From Pelagibacterium sediminicola (lineage in GTDB: Bacteria; Pseudomonadota; Alphaproteobacteria; Rhizobiales; Devosiaceae), in NCBI RefSeq assembly GCF_003390885.1, contig NZ_QMEL01000007.1:1-64000 (forward strand): DNA of 64,000 bases, read 5' to 3'. The translations under genes and the position numbers were made by a program. Under the pieces are notes generated by a model. It was given only the letters and a program-made list of their open reading frames with translations, did no database searches and had not been told where the DNA came from. Positions within the stretch are counted from its first letter, which is position 1; each line of letters begins with the position of its first letter. This document shows positions 25,947 to 34,273 of this stretch, piece by piece.

Positions 25947-26654
25947 TCACTCCCCCGGCGCGGCGTGGTGGGTGGGTCTCTCGGCCGCCTCCAGGGCGGT
26001 GACGGGCGGCATGGCGCTGCCAGCGGCGCGGCGCGCCTTGTCGCGGATGAACGAGGCGACGGCTGCCGCCTGGACGCGTACGCGCTGGTCGCGGCTGCGC
26101 AGTGCCGTATCGAGCAGGTCGGACATGGCCGGCTGGGTGGTATCGGCGGCGATGTGGGCAAAGAAAGCCTGTTTCTCGCGCATCGTGCCATGGGTCAGAA
26201 GACGGTCGAAACGCTGGGGGAGACGCGAGGTGGGGCGTACGAGCTGATCGTCGAGAATGCGATCGGCCAGCGTGATGGCCGGGGCAGGTGGCGGGGCGAT
26301 GGTATTGTACCATTGCTCGAGCGTTGCGCTATGCCTGCCGCTTGAAAGCTGCTCGCTGATCAGGGCGGCCGCCGATCCTATCGGTCCGGCCACCGCCGTG
26401 AGAAACGTGAATTTCTGTAATTCGCCGCTTTTGTATCCAATGTGCTCGACAATGACGACCAGGGCCAGCAAGAGCGCGCAGAGCGCCAGGTGCCCGCCAA
26501 GCGCATCGCCGATCTGGGCGCGCCCGACCAGCACCAGCACCGTCAGGACGATCTCGAGCGAGAGCACGAAAATCTGGACGAAGAGAATCCGGGACCTGAT
26601 CGGGTCCTTGCGGGAGGCCGGATAGCTGTCTGGATTTGGAAGGATCGCGTGCAT
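25947..26654 (-). CDS. pelE: PelE-like inner-membrane protein
   Basis: 235 residues. Two hydrophobic helices near the N terminus (ILFVQIFVLSLEIVLTVLVLV and HLALCALLLALVVIVEHIGY, each up to 20 residues) are followed by a soluble helical region with RSRDQRVRVQAAAVASFIRD. The order E-F-G-D on the same strand and the two-helix plus helical-domain layout support PelE, which scaffolds PelD and PelG. Sequence alone is weakly conserved in this family. First gene of the minus-strand unit, 95 nt from the FNR/FixK box. Confidence 0.7.
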   Translation of the reverse strand: MHAILPNPDSYPASRKDPIRSRILFVQIFVLSLEIVLTVLVLVGRAQIGDALGGHLALCALLLALVVIVEHIGYKSGELQKFTFLTAVAGPIGSAAALISEQLSSGRHSATLEQWYNTIAPPPAPAITLADRILDDQLVRPTSRLPQRFDRLLTHGTMREKQAFFAHIAADTTQPAMSDLLDTALRSRDQRVRVQAAAVASFIRDKARRAAGSAMPPVTALEAAERPTHHAAPGE

Positions 26655-26742
26655 GGTCTGGGCCTTGGGTTACGGGCGAAAGGCGAGAGGACCGGGCCCC
26701 GCGCTGTATTGGGATTCATGCAACCCCCGGCCCTTCGATTCA

Positions 26743-26756
26743 TTGACGGCTGTCAA
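26743..26756. promoter_or_regulatory. FNR/FixK box in the divergent pelE / pelA-like promoter
   Basis: TTGAC-GGCT-GTCAA, a perfect symmetric FixK-type site midway between two divergent genes. If it acts at -41.5, the start sites would be near 26708 (toward pelE) and 26791 (toward the hydrolase), both placing the start codons correctly. Confidence 0.7.
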
Positions 26757-26842
26757 TGCGCCGCACCCGGCGTGCGCCTTAGAAAAGCGCCTCACTGGCA
26801 ACGGCACCCATGCGCCGTGCCCGAGTCTTGAAGGCGGAACCA

Positions 26843-27781
26843 ATGACGCTGGACCAGACCCTTTCCGCAACGCTGCTGACGGCCCTGACGCTGGTATTCG
26901 GGGGGCTGTTTGCCGCCGTGGGCGCGCGGCCGGGCGAGGAGCCGCCGGGCATGAACCCGCTGAGCGGGGTGCGCTCCTGGGTCTATCAGCTCCAGGGGAT
27001 ATCCCCCGCCGTCCTTGCGCGCTCGGGCTATGACATGGCGGTCATCGACTATTCGCGCAACGGCAGGGAAAAGGGCGCGTTGCTCGCTTCCGAACTGGCC
27101 GCCATCAAGGTCAAGCCGGACGGGCGGCGGCGGATCGTTCTTGCTTATCTCAGCATCGGGGAGGCGGAGGACTATCGCTATTACTGGGACCCGGACTGGT
27201 CGCGCAGCCCACCCGAATGGCTCGGGCCGGAAAATCCCGAATGGAAGGGCAATTATTGGGTGCGCTTCTGGGATACGCGCTGGCAGGAAATTATCTATCG
27301 CAGCGCCGGGTCCTATCTCGAAAAGATCGTCGCGGCCGGATTCGACGGGGTCTATCTCGACCGGATCGATGCGTTCGAGGAGCCCGATCCCGAATACGAC
27401 CCCTCACGCCGGATGCTGGCCATGGCGCAATTTGTCGAGGCTCTGGCCGAGCGCGGGCGGGCGCTCAATCCCGGCTTCCTCGTCGTCGTGCAGAATGGGG
27501 AGGAGTTGCTCGAAAATGCCGACTACCGGCGGACCATAGACGGGTTCGCCAAGGAAGACCTCCTGTTCGGGATTCACAAGGACGGGCAGCGCAACACGCG
27601 CAGCGAGACCCGGGCCAGCCTCAATCTCATCTCCCTGCTGCTCGATTCCGGCAAGCCTGTGTTCCTTGCTGAATATCTTTCCGATGCCGCTGTCATCGAG
27701 GCGGCGCGAACCGATGCCGCAACGCTCGGCACGCCGCTTTTTGTCGGCGGACGGGCGCTCGATCTTCCCTATTCCCGTTAG
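26843..27781 (+). CDS. PelA-type hydrolase, GH114/endo-alpha-1,4-polygalactosaminidase family, stand-alone
   Basis: 312 residues from ATG 26843 (GGCGGA just upstream; ATG 26810 is an alternative). A signal peptide or anchor covers residues 1-30 (LSATLLTALTLVFGGLFAAV). The TIM-barrel carries the family blocks YDMAVIDYSRNG, VLAYLSIGEAEDYRYYW, KIVAAGFDGVYLDRIDAFE and FLVVVQNGEELL; the acidic residues in SIGEAE and YLDRID are the likely catalytic pair. In Pseudomonas this is the N-terminal domain of PelA, fused to a deacetylase; here it is a separate gene, and the deacetylase part is found in the giant protein two genes later. It probably trims deacetylated polymer in the periplasm. Confidence 0.85.
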   Translation: MTLDQTLSATLLTALTLVFGGLFAAVGARPGEEPPGMNPLSGVRSWVYQLQGISPAVLARSGYDMAVIDYSRNGREKGALLASELAAIKVKPDGRRRIVLAYLSIGEAEDYRYYWDPDWSRSPPEWLGPENPEWKGNYWVRFWDTRWQEIIYRSAGSYLEKIVAAGFDGVYLDRIDAFEEPDPEYDPSRRMLAMAQFVEALAERGRALNPGFLVVVQNGEELLENADYRRTIDGFAKEDLLFGIHKDGQRNTRSETRASLNLISLLLDSGKPVFLAEYLSDAAVIEAARTDAATLGTPLFVGGRALDLPYSR

Positions 27782-27795
27782 TCCAGGATCAGCCG

Positions 27796-28425
27796 ATGAC
27801 CGCCATTTCAGACATCTCCGCCCATATGATCCGGTCGCTGGCGATCGTGGCGCTGCTGACGGCGCTCTCGATGGTGGCCGCTATCGCCATGCTGCCCAAT
27901 ACCGAAGAAAAGGTGGCGGTGCTGGCGGCGCATCAGCGCTATGACGAGGCTATCGCCCTTGTCGAGAACCGCCGGGCCCGCGCCGGGCTGACCCCTTACG
28001 AGGTCTTTACGCTCGCAGGCATGTACAGGATCACCCACCAGCCGGGCCCTGCCATTTCCCTGCTCGAAAGCGAAGCCTCCACGCGGCCCGACGATGGCTG
28101 GACCCTGGGGCTGCTTGCGGCGCTCTACCGGGATACCGGCGATGCGGCCAACGAGGCGCGTATCCTGCGGCGGGTCTTTCTCATGGAGCCCACGGCCCAG
28201 ACCTATCGCCGCCTGATCGTACTACTGCGCATGGCCGGAGACCGTGAAGCGGAACGCGAGGTGATCGCCCAGGCGCAGGCCGCCGGGCTTACCGGTCCCG
28301 CCGACGACGAACGCCTGCTGCGCCTGCGCGAACCCGGCGTCCCCAGGGGGGCGGCCACGGTATGGCGCGCGACGGATGTGAACGAAACAACCGGAACGAC
28401 TTCAACCCTTGCTGCAATGGAGTAG
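27796..28425 (+). CDS. membrane-anchored TPR protein, possible PelB-like remnant or analogue
   Basis: 209 residues. One N-terminal helix (SLAIVALLTALSMVAAIAML) is followed by 3-4 tetratricopeptide-like helix pairs (AVLAAHQRYDEAIALVENRR, GMYRITHQPGPAISLLESEA, GLLAALYRDTGDAANEARIL). The last 35 residues are polar and Thr-rich. Pseudomonas PelB has a similar anchor and many TPRs that guide PelA and the polymer, then a 16-strand outer-membrane barrel; no barrel is encoded here. The name PelB is therefore only a positional suggestion. Starts 15 nt after the hydrolase. Confidence 0.65.
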   Translation: MTAISDISAHMIRSLAIVALLTALSMVAAIAMLPNTEEKVAVLAAHQRYDEAIALVENRRARAGLTPYEVFTLAGMYRITHQPGPAISLLESEASTRPDDGWTLGLLAALYRDTGDAANEARILRRVFLMEPTAQTYRRLIVLLRMAGDREAEREVIAQAQAAGLTGPADDERLLRLREPGVPRGAATVWRATDVNETTGTTSTLAAME

Positions 28426-28429
28426 CATC

Positions 28430-31400
28430 ATGACCATCACCCTTGACGGAACGCTCGCCGACTGGACCCCGGCGGACAGGCTGGAGACCGCGCTGACCGC
28501 CGTTTCCGGTTATGAACTCTATGGCAGGGTGGAGGCTGGCGACTTCTTTTTCGCGCTCAGAAGCGCGGTGCCCATTGGCCCCGATACGACCCTGTGGCTC
28601 AATACCGACAGCGATACGGCGACCGGCCACCAGATCTGGGGCTGGGCGGGGGGTGCCGAGTTCAACGTCACCTTCGGGGCGGACGGCGTGCCGCATCTTT
28701 ATAGCGGGGCGGACGGGCAGACTTTGATCGGTACGTTGAATTACGCACTCGGGCCTGACGGCACCACGCTGGAAATCGAAATTCCCAGGACGCTGGTCGG
28801 GGAAGATGTCTCATCGCTCACTGTCCTTGCCGATATCAACAACGCCATCTTCCTGCCCAGCAGCTTCAGCGACGGAGGCTATGTGATCGCGGAGCCACAA
28901 CTGCCTCCAGCCTCCGAGTTTGACGGGCTGCTCGACGAGTGGACGCAGGACCAGCGTCTGGAAACCCCCGCAACGGCGGTCGATGGCTACGAGCTTTACG
29001 GCAAGACCGATGCGGGCGATTTCGTCTTTGCGCTCAGAAGCGCGGTGCCCATCGGGCCCGAAACGACCTTCTGGCTCAACACCGATAGCGACACCGCGAC
29101 CGGCCATCAGATCTGGGGCTGGGCGGGCGGCGCCGAATTCAACATCAATTTCGATGCCAATGGCGTGCCGCATCTTTATAGCGGGGCGGACGGCCAAACC
29201 CTTGTCGGCGATCTGAGCTATGGGCTGGGGCCGGACGGCACGACGCTCGAAATCCGCATCCCCCAGGAGCTGCTTGGCGGGGACGTTTCCTCCCTCACCG
29301 TTCTTGCCGATATCAACAATTCCGTCTTCCTGCCCAGCAGCTTCAGCGCGGGCGGCTATGTGATCGCCGAACCCGTCACCAATCCGCCTTCCGAATTCGA
29401 CGGGCTGCTCGACGAGTGGACGCAGGACCAGCGTCTGGAAACTCCCGCAACGGCAGTCGATGGTTACGAGCTTTACGGCAAGACCGATGGCGGTGATTTC
29501 GTCTTTGCGCTCAAGAGCGCGGTGGCGATCGGTGCACACACCACGTTCTGGCTCAACACCGACGCCGATACCGCGACCGGGCATCAGATCTGGGGGTGGT
29601 CGGGCGGTGCGGAATTCAACGTCAATTTCGGCGCCGATGGCGTGCCGCGCCTTTATAGCGGGGCGGATGGGCAGACGCTTGTCGGCGATCTGAGCTATGC
29701 GCTGGGACCGGACGGTACGACGCTCGAAATCCGTATCCCCCAGGCGCTGCTTGGCGGGGACGTTTCGTCCCTCACCGTTCTGGCCGATATCAACAATTCC
29801 GTCTTCCTGCCCAGCAGCTACAGTGCGGGCGGCTATGTCATCGAGCAACCCGGCGACCTCCCTCCCGCAAGGTTCGACGGGCTGCTCGATGACTGGAGTC
29901 AGGGCGAAAGGCTCGAAACCCCGGCGACGACCGTTGAAGGCTATGAGCTTTATGGCCGGTTCGCCGACGGTGAGTTCCTCGTTGCGCTCAAGAGCGCGGT
30001 GCCCATCGGCCCCAACACGACCTTCTGGATCAACACCGATGGCGATATCGCGACCGGGCACCAGATCTGGGGTTGGGCGGGCGGCGCCGAATTCAACGTC
30101 AATATCGGCGCGGACGGCATACCCAGGCTCTATTCGGGAGCGGCGGGCGAGGTGCTTGTCGGCGAACTCGACTTCGCCTTCGGTCCGGACGGCACGACGC
30201 TGGAACTGGCCGTCCCGCAATCGCTGCTCGGGGGGGCGGTCGACAAGATATTGCTGATGGCCGACGTCAATGACGGGGTGTTCCTGCCGTCCGATTATAC
30301 CTTTGCCGGCTACGCCCTTGCCGATCCGGCATCGCTCCCCCAGCCGGACGCGGACGGATACAAGATCGCCATCGTCTTTTCCCAGAGCAGCGCCGACGCC
30401 TATTTCAGCGAAATGGCCTATTCCCAGCTCATCATGGCGGCACAGAGCCAGGCCATGGCGGCGGGCATTCCGTTCGACGTGATCGGGGAGGCGGATCTTA
30501 CCAATCTCGAAAAGCTCGCCGGCTACGATGCCATCGTTTTCCCCTCCTTCCGCACCGTGCCCGACAACTATGCCGAGATCGCCAGCGTTCTGGGGCATGT
30601 GGTCTTCGACTACAACATACCGCTGATCGCCGCCGGGGATTTCATGACCAATAACGGGGCGGGCGATCCGCTGCCCGGCAACCCCTATGAGCGCATGCAG
30701 ACCCTTCTGGGCGTGACGCGCACCGGCGGGGAATCCGGGGTCACGGCAGAGATCATCGGGGCGGACGGCCATCCGATCATTTCGGGCTACGGCCAGAACA
30801 CCATCAACACCTATACCGGCACCGCGACATCCTATTTCAGCGCGGTCGGGACGGTGGCCGGAACGCTGATCGCCGAGCAGGTCGTCAACGGCACGAGCCA
30901 TAATGCGGTGCTGGGCACGGTGACGGGGGGACAGAACGTGCATTTTGCGACCGAGGGCCTGCTTGCCGACAGCAATCTGCTCGGCAAGGCGCTCGACTGG
31001 GTGGTCAGCCCAGCAGAAGGGCCCACGGTGTCGCTCCACATGAGCCGCAGCGAAGCCATCGTTGCCTCGCGTAACGACATGGACCAGTCTCAGGAAGTCT
31101 ATGACGTCGATGGCGGTATTTACGATGCGTTGCTGCCCATCCTCGAACAGTGGAAGGCCGACTACAATTTCGTCGGCTCCTATTACATCAATATCGGGCT
31201 TTACGGCCCCGACCAGCAGACCGACTGGGTCATCTCCTCGCCCTATTACAATGCGCTTCTGGCGATGGGCAACGAGATCGGCTCGCATTCCTATTCGCAC
31301 CCCTCGGACACCAATCTTCTTTTGCCCGATACGGTCATCCAGGAGTTGCTCGACCAGCGCGTGGCGCAATACGCAGCGCTTCTGGACAATCCCTCGGCGT

Positions 31401-34228
31401 GTTTCTGCCCCTATTGCACGCGTGAGGATGCCGACCAGACGGTCATCGACGCGCTGGCCGCGATGAGCGTTTCGGAGATCAACGCAACGTTGCAGGCGGC
31501 GCTCGCCGCACCGGATCCCTCGGCGCTCGATCTCGTGTCGCGCGCCATCCTCGAGGCGTCCTTCACCTTCCAGTTCGGCACCTCCCGCCACGCCATAGAG
31601 GATGGGCTGGGAATCGTCGTTACCGGCGCCGCCGTGCCCGGCATGCCCGAAACGCTCGAAACGGCGCGCCAGATCATCGGGCTATACGACTACATGACGG
31701 GCGGCGCCTCGATGGCCGGCGCGGGATATCCGGGTGCATTCGGCTATCTCTCGGATGGGGAGACGGACCACGTCTATCTTGCGCCCAACATGTCGTTCGA
31801 TTTCACGCTCATCGACTGGCTCGGGCTTTCCGCACAAGGGGCGCTCGACAAATGGCTCGCCGAATGGAACGAACTGACGGTCAATTCCGATCTGCCGATC
31901 GTCGTCTGGCCCTGGCACGATTACGGCCCGACCCAATGGTCGCTCAACGAGGGTGTTCAGTCCACCTATAGCCTTGAAATGTTCTCCGGCTTCATCGCGG
32001 CGGCCTATTCCGCCGGGGCGGAGTTCGTGACCCTTGCCGATCTTGCCGCGCGCATCGTTGCGTTCGAGAAGACCGAGTTCGATTTTACGGTCTCGGGCGA
32101 TGCCGTAACGGTCAGCGCGTTGCCGCAAGCGGGGACGCTGGGCACTTTCGCGGTCAATCTGGGCACGCTCGAGGGGCAGACCATCAAGAACGTTGCCAAC
32201 TGGTACGCCTATGACGGGGACAGCGTGTTCCTCGACGCCGATGGCGGCACTTTCGAGATCACGCTGGGCGCAAGCGCCGACGATGTGACGCACATCACAT
32301 CGATCGGTGCGCGGGCACAACTGCTCACGCTTTGGGGCGATGGGACCGATCTCGACTTCACCGTCTCGGGGGAGGGCCGTATCGTCATCGATCTCAAGGT
32401 GACCGAGGGCATGTTCTATGAGGTTACCGGAGCCAATGTGGCCGGTATCGAGAACGGCACCATGGTGCTCGAACTCTCCGGTATTGGCACGCACGCCATC
32501 GAAGTGCGGCAAAAGGCAATCCCCAACGCCGCGCCCACCGATATCGTCGTCTCAAACCTTGCGGTTCTTGCCGAAAATACTGTGCTGCGGACCTTGATTG
32601 CCGAACTGCTGGTGATCGATCCCGATCTCGATCCTTCGTTACGCAACAACGTCCTTACGGTCTCGGACGATCGTTTCGAGGTCGATCCCGCCGACAATGC
32701 GCTTTATCTCAAGGCGGGCCAGACGATCGATTTCGAGGCTGAGCCGCAAATCACGCTCACCCTCACCGCGACGGATGGCGCACTGAGCGTCTCGCGCGAG
32801 GTCGTGCTCGATATAGCGGACGTCAATGAGGGACCCTCGGGCGCGGTCGTCATCGAGGGCGAGGCGCAAGAAGACCAGACCCTTTCGGCCAACATCACGA
32901 CGCTCGCGGACCCCGAGGGCATCGTTGCGCTCAGCTATCAGTGGCAGCGCGGCGAAGGTGCGGGATTCACCGATATCGCCGGTGCGACCGGGGCGACCTA
33001 TACGCTCGCCGACGCCGATGCGGGGGCAGCGGTGCGTGTCGTCGTCAGCTATTTCGATGGGGCGGGCACGCTCGAAACCCTTGCTTCGGCGGCGACCGCA
33101 CCGGTCACCGATATCGCGCCGGGTATCGTTCTCGAAGCATCGGACGAGGACATGACGCGCATCCTCACCCCGGCCCAGCTCGCCGGGCCGATGGTGGGGG
33201 TGGGAGCGTTTACCATCCTCGATCTGGCGGCTTCCGCCGGAACCCTCACCACGCTTGCGGATGGCACCTGGCTCTACGTCCCCGCGCTTAACGACGATAC
33301 GGACGTCGTCTTTTCCTACAGGATCGAGACTGCGGACGGCATAGCGGAGGCGACGGCGAGCCTCGATCTCGTCGGAATGGCCGACATCATGGGAACCGGC
33401 GCCGCCGATACGCTCGCGGGGAAATCCACGGGCAACCAGTATCATGGCGGGGCGGGCAACGACATCATAAGGGGCGGGGGCGGCATCGATATTCTTTTTG
33501 GTGACGAGGGCGCCGACCAGATCTACGGCGATGCCGGCCGGGACATTTTCGTCGCCACCGCCGGGGACGGCAATGACAGCTATACCGGCGGCGGAGGGAG
33601 CGACACCTACGATCTCTCCCGCATCACCGCCGATGTCACGGTCAACCTCGCTGCAGGGACGGCCAGCAGTGCCCAGACCGGCACCGACACCCTTGCGACC
33701 ATCGAGAACGTCATCGGAGGGAGCGGCAACGATACCATCAGCGGAAAGTCGGGAGCCAACCGGCTCGAAGGAGGGGCGGGCAACGATACGCTCTCAGGCG
33801 CGGGCGGTGCCGATATCCTGATCGGAGGCACGGGCGACGACCGGCTCGATGGCGGGGCGGGCCGGGACATCCTTACGGGGGGGACGGGTAGCGACACCTT
33901 CATCTTCACCGCCCCCGGCCATACACGCGGGGGAACCTCTCCCCGCGACGTCATTACCGATTTCAGCCACGGAGAAGATATCATCGATCTTTCGGCGATC
34001 GATGCGGTCAGCAACGTTGCGGGCAACCAGGCCTTTACCTTCCTTGCAACACCGGGGACGGCGTTCTCGGGAGTGCGCGGGGAGCTCCAGTGGTTCTTCG
34101 AGGATATGGCGGACGAGGCCAATGACAGGACCATCGTTGCCGGGGATATCAACGGTGACGGGGCGGCCGACTTCCAGATCGAGTTGACCGGGCTGGTGAC
34201 GTTGACGGCGATCGACTTCATTCTCTGA
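28430..34228 (+). CDS. 1,932-residue secreted RTX protein with CBM9-like repeats and PelA-type deacetylase
   Basis: ATG 28430 follows GGAG; no Sec signal. In order: four 159-residue beta-sandwich repeats (residues 5-640) resembling CBM9/DOMON carbohydrate-binding domains (FDGLLDEWTQDQRLETPATA, TFWLNTDSDTATGHQIWGW); a Rossmann/flavodoxin-like domain (YKIAIVFSQSSADAYFSEMA, about 643-860) as in PelA; a NodB-like deacetylase (about 865-1210) with N-D-M-D (Asp883/Asp885) and H953-SYS-H957, matching the metal-binding D and HxxxH; a CFCPYC cluster; cadherin/Ig-like domains (about 1365-1640); RTX calcium nonapeptides (GGAGNDTLSG type, from about 1655) and a serralysin-type C terminus ending DFIL. It is probably exported by the adjacent type I system and acts on the polymer outside the cell. 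Confidence 0.85.
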   Translation: MTITLDGTLADWTPADRLETALTAVSGYELYGRVEAGDFFFALRSAVPIGPDTTLWLNTDSDTATGHQIWGWAGGAEFNVTFGADGVPHLYSGADGQTLIGTLNYALGPDGTTLEIEIPRTLVGEDVSSLTVLADINNAIFLPSSFSDGGYVIAEPQLPPASEFDGLLDEWTQDQRLETPATAVDGYELYGKTDAGDFVFALRSAVPIGPETTFWLNTDSDTATGHQIWGWAGGAEFNINFDANGVPHLYSGADGQTLVGDLSYGLGPDGTTLEIRIPQELLGGDVSSLTVLADINNSVFLPSSFSAGGYVIAEPVTNPPSEFDGLLDEWTQDQRLETPATAVDGYELYGKTDGGDFVFALKSAVAIGAHTTFWLNTDADTATGHQIWGWSGGAEFNVNFGADGVPRLYSGADGQTLVGDLSYALGPDGTTLEIRIPQALLGGDVSSLTVLADINNSVFLPSSYSAGGYVIEQPGDLPPARFDGLLDDWSQGERLETPATTVEGYELYGRFADGEFLVALKSAVPIGPNTTFWINTDGDIATGHQIWGWAGGAEFNVNIGADGIPRLYSGAAGEVLVGELDFAFGPDGTTLELAVPQSLLGGAVDKILLMADVNDGVFLPSDYTFAGYALADPASLPQPDADGYKIAIVFSQSSADAYFSEMAYSQLIMAAQSQAMAAGIPFDVIGEADLTNLEKLAGYDAIVFPSFRTVPDNYAEIASVLGHVVFDYNIPLIAAGDFMTNNGAGDPLPGNPYERMQTLLGVTRTGGESGVTAEIIGADGHPIISGYGQNTINTYTGTATSYFSAVGTVAGTLIAEQVVNGTSHNAVLGTVTGGQNVHFATEGLLADSNLLGKALDWVVSPAEGPTVSLHMSRSEAIVASRNDMDQSQEVYDVDGGIYDALLPILEQWKADYNFVGSYYINIGLYGPDQQTDWVISSPYYNALLAMGNEIGSHSYSHPSDTNLLLPDTVIQELLDQRVAQYAALLDNPSACFCPYCTREDADQTVIDALAAMSVSEINATLQAALAAPDPSALDLVSRAILEASFTFQFGTSRHAIEDGLGIVVTGAAVPGMPETLETARQIIGLYDYMTGGASMAGAGYPGAFGYLSDGETDHVYLAPNMSFDFTLIDWLGLSAQGALDKWLAEWNELTVNSDLPIVVWPWHDYGPTQWSLNEGVQSTYSLEMFSGFIAAAYSAGAEFVTLADLAARIVAFEKTEFDFTVSGDAVTVSALPQAGTLGTFAVNLGTLEGQTIKNVANWYAYDGDSVFLDADGGTFEITLGASADDVTHITSIGARAQLLTLWGDGTDLDFTVSGEGRIVIDLKVTEGMFYEVTGANVAGIENGTMVLELSGIGTHAIEVRQKAIPNAAPTDIVVSNLAVLAENTVLRTLIAELLVIDPDLDPSLRNNVLTVSDDRFEVDPADNALYLKAGQTIDFEAEPQITLTLTATDGALSVSREVVLDIADVNEGPSGAVVIEGEAQEDQTLSANITTLADPEGIVALSYQWQRGEGAGFTDIAGATGATYTLADADAGAAVRVVVSYFDGAGTLETLASAATAPVTDIAPGIVLEASDEDMTRILTPAQLAGPMVGVGAFTILDLAASAGTLTTLADGTWLYVPALNDDTDVVFSYRIETADGIAEATASLDLVGMADIMGTGAADTLAGKSTGNQYHGGAGNDIIRGGGGIDILFGDEGADQIYGDAGRDIFVATAGDGNDSYTGGGGSDTYDLSRITADVTVNLAAGTASSAQTGTDTLATIENVIGGSGNDTISGKSGANRLEGGAGNDTLSGAGGADILIGGTGDDRLDGGAGRDILTGGTGSDTFIFTAPGHTRGGTSPRDVITDFSHGEDIIDLSAIDAVSNVAGNQAFTFLATPGTAFSGVRGELQWFFEDMADEANDRTIVAGDINGDGAADFQIELTGLVTLTAIDFIL
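28442..30349 (+). repeat. four tandem 477-bp repeats inside the giant RTX gene
   Basis: Units begin at 28442, 28919, 29396 and 29873, an exact 477-bp (159-codon) period. Units 2 and 3 are nearly identical in protein and largely in DNA; unit 4 is the most diverged. Recombination between units could change the copy number in frame. Confidence 0.9.
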
Positions 34229-34246
34229 GCAAAGGATTAAGAAAGG

Positions 34247-34273
34247 AAAGGCGCCCTCTGGGGCGCCTTTTTC
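34247..34273. terminator. bidirectional Rho-independent terminator
   Basis: AAAGGCGCC (34247-34255) pairs with GGCGCCTTT (34262-34270) around a 6-nt loop, with T-runs on both strands. It separates the giant RTX gene from the convergent hlyD-like gene, whose stop codon lies within it. Confidence 0.85.

Noticed and set aside
26810-26842. earlier ATG of the PelA-type hydrolase
   Set aside because: It would add a charged stretch (RRARVLKAEP) before the signal helix and has no good ribosome site, whereas ATG 26843 has one.
27796-28425. calling the TPR gene pelB outright
   Set aside because: No outer-membrane barrel and only a few TPR units; the position is suggestive but not enough.
28442-30349. 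regularly spaced repeats as a CRISPR-like array
   Set aside because: The period is 477 bp and is coding throughout; there are no short repeats separated by unique spacers anywhere in the window.
28811-31591. 926-codon minus-strand frame opposite the repeat region of the giant RTX gene
   Set aside because: Its own repetition mirrors the 477-bp repeats; no domain, no ribosome site, and the plus strand is clearly the coding one.
30358-32060. the Rossmann plus deacetylase region as a plain family 4 polysaccharide deacetylase unrelated to Pel
   Set aside because: The Rossmann domain before it, the gene neighbours pelE/F/G and the separate GH114 hydrolase together fit a split PelA better; kept as an inference to be tested.
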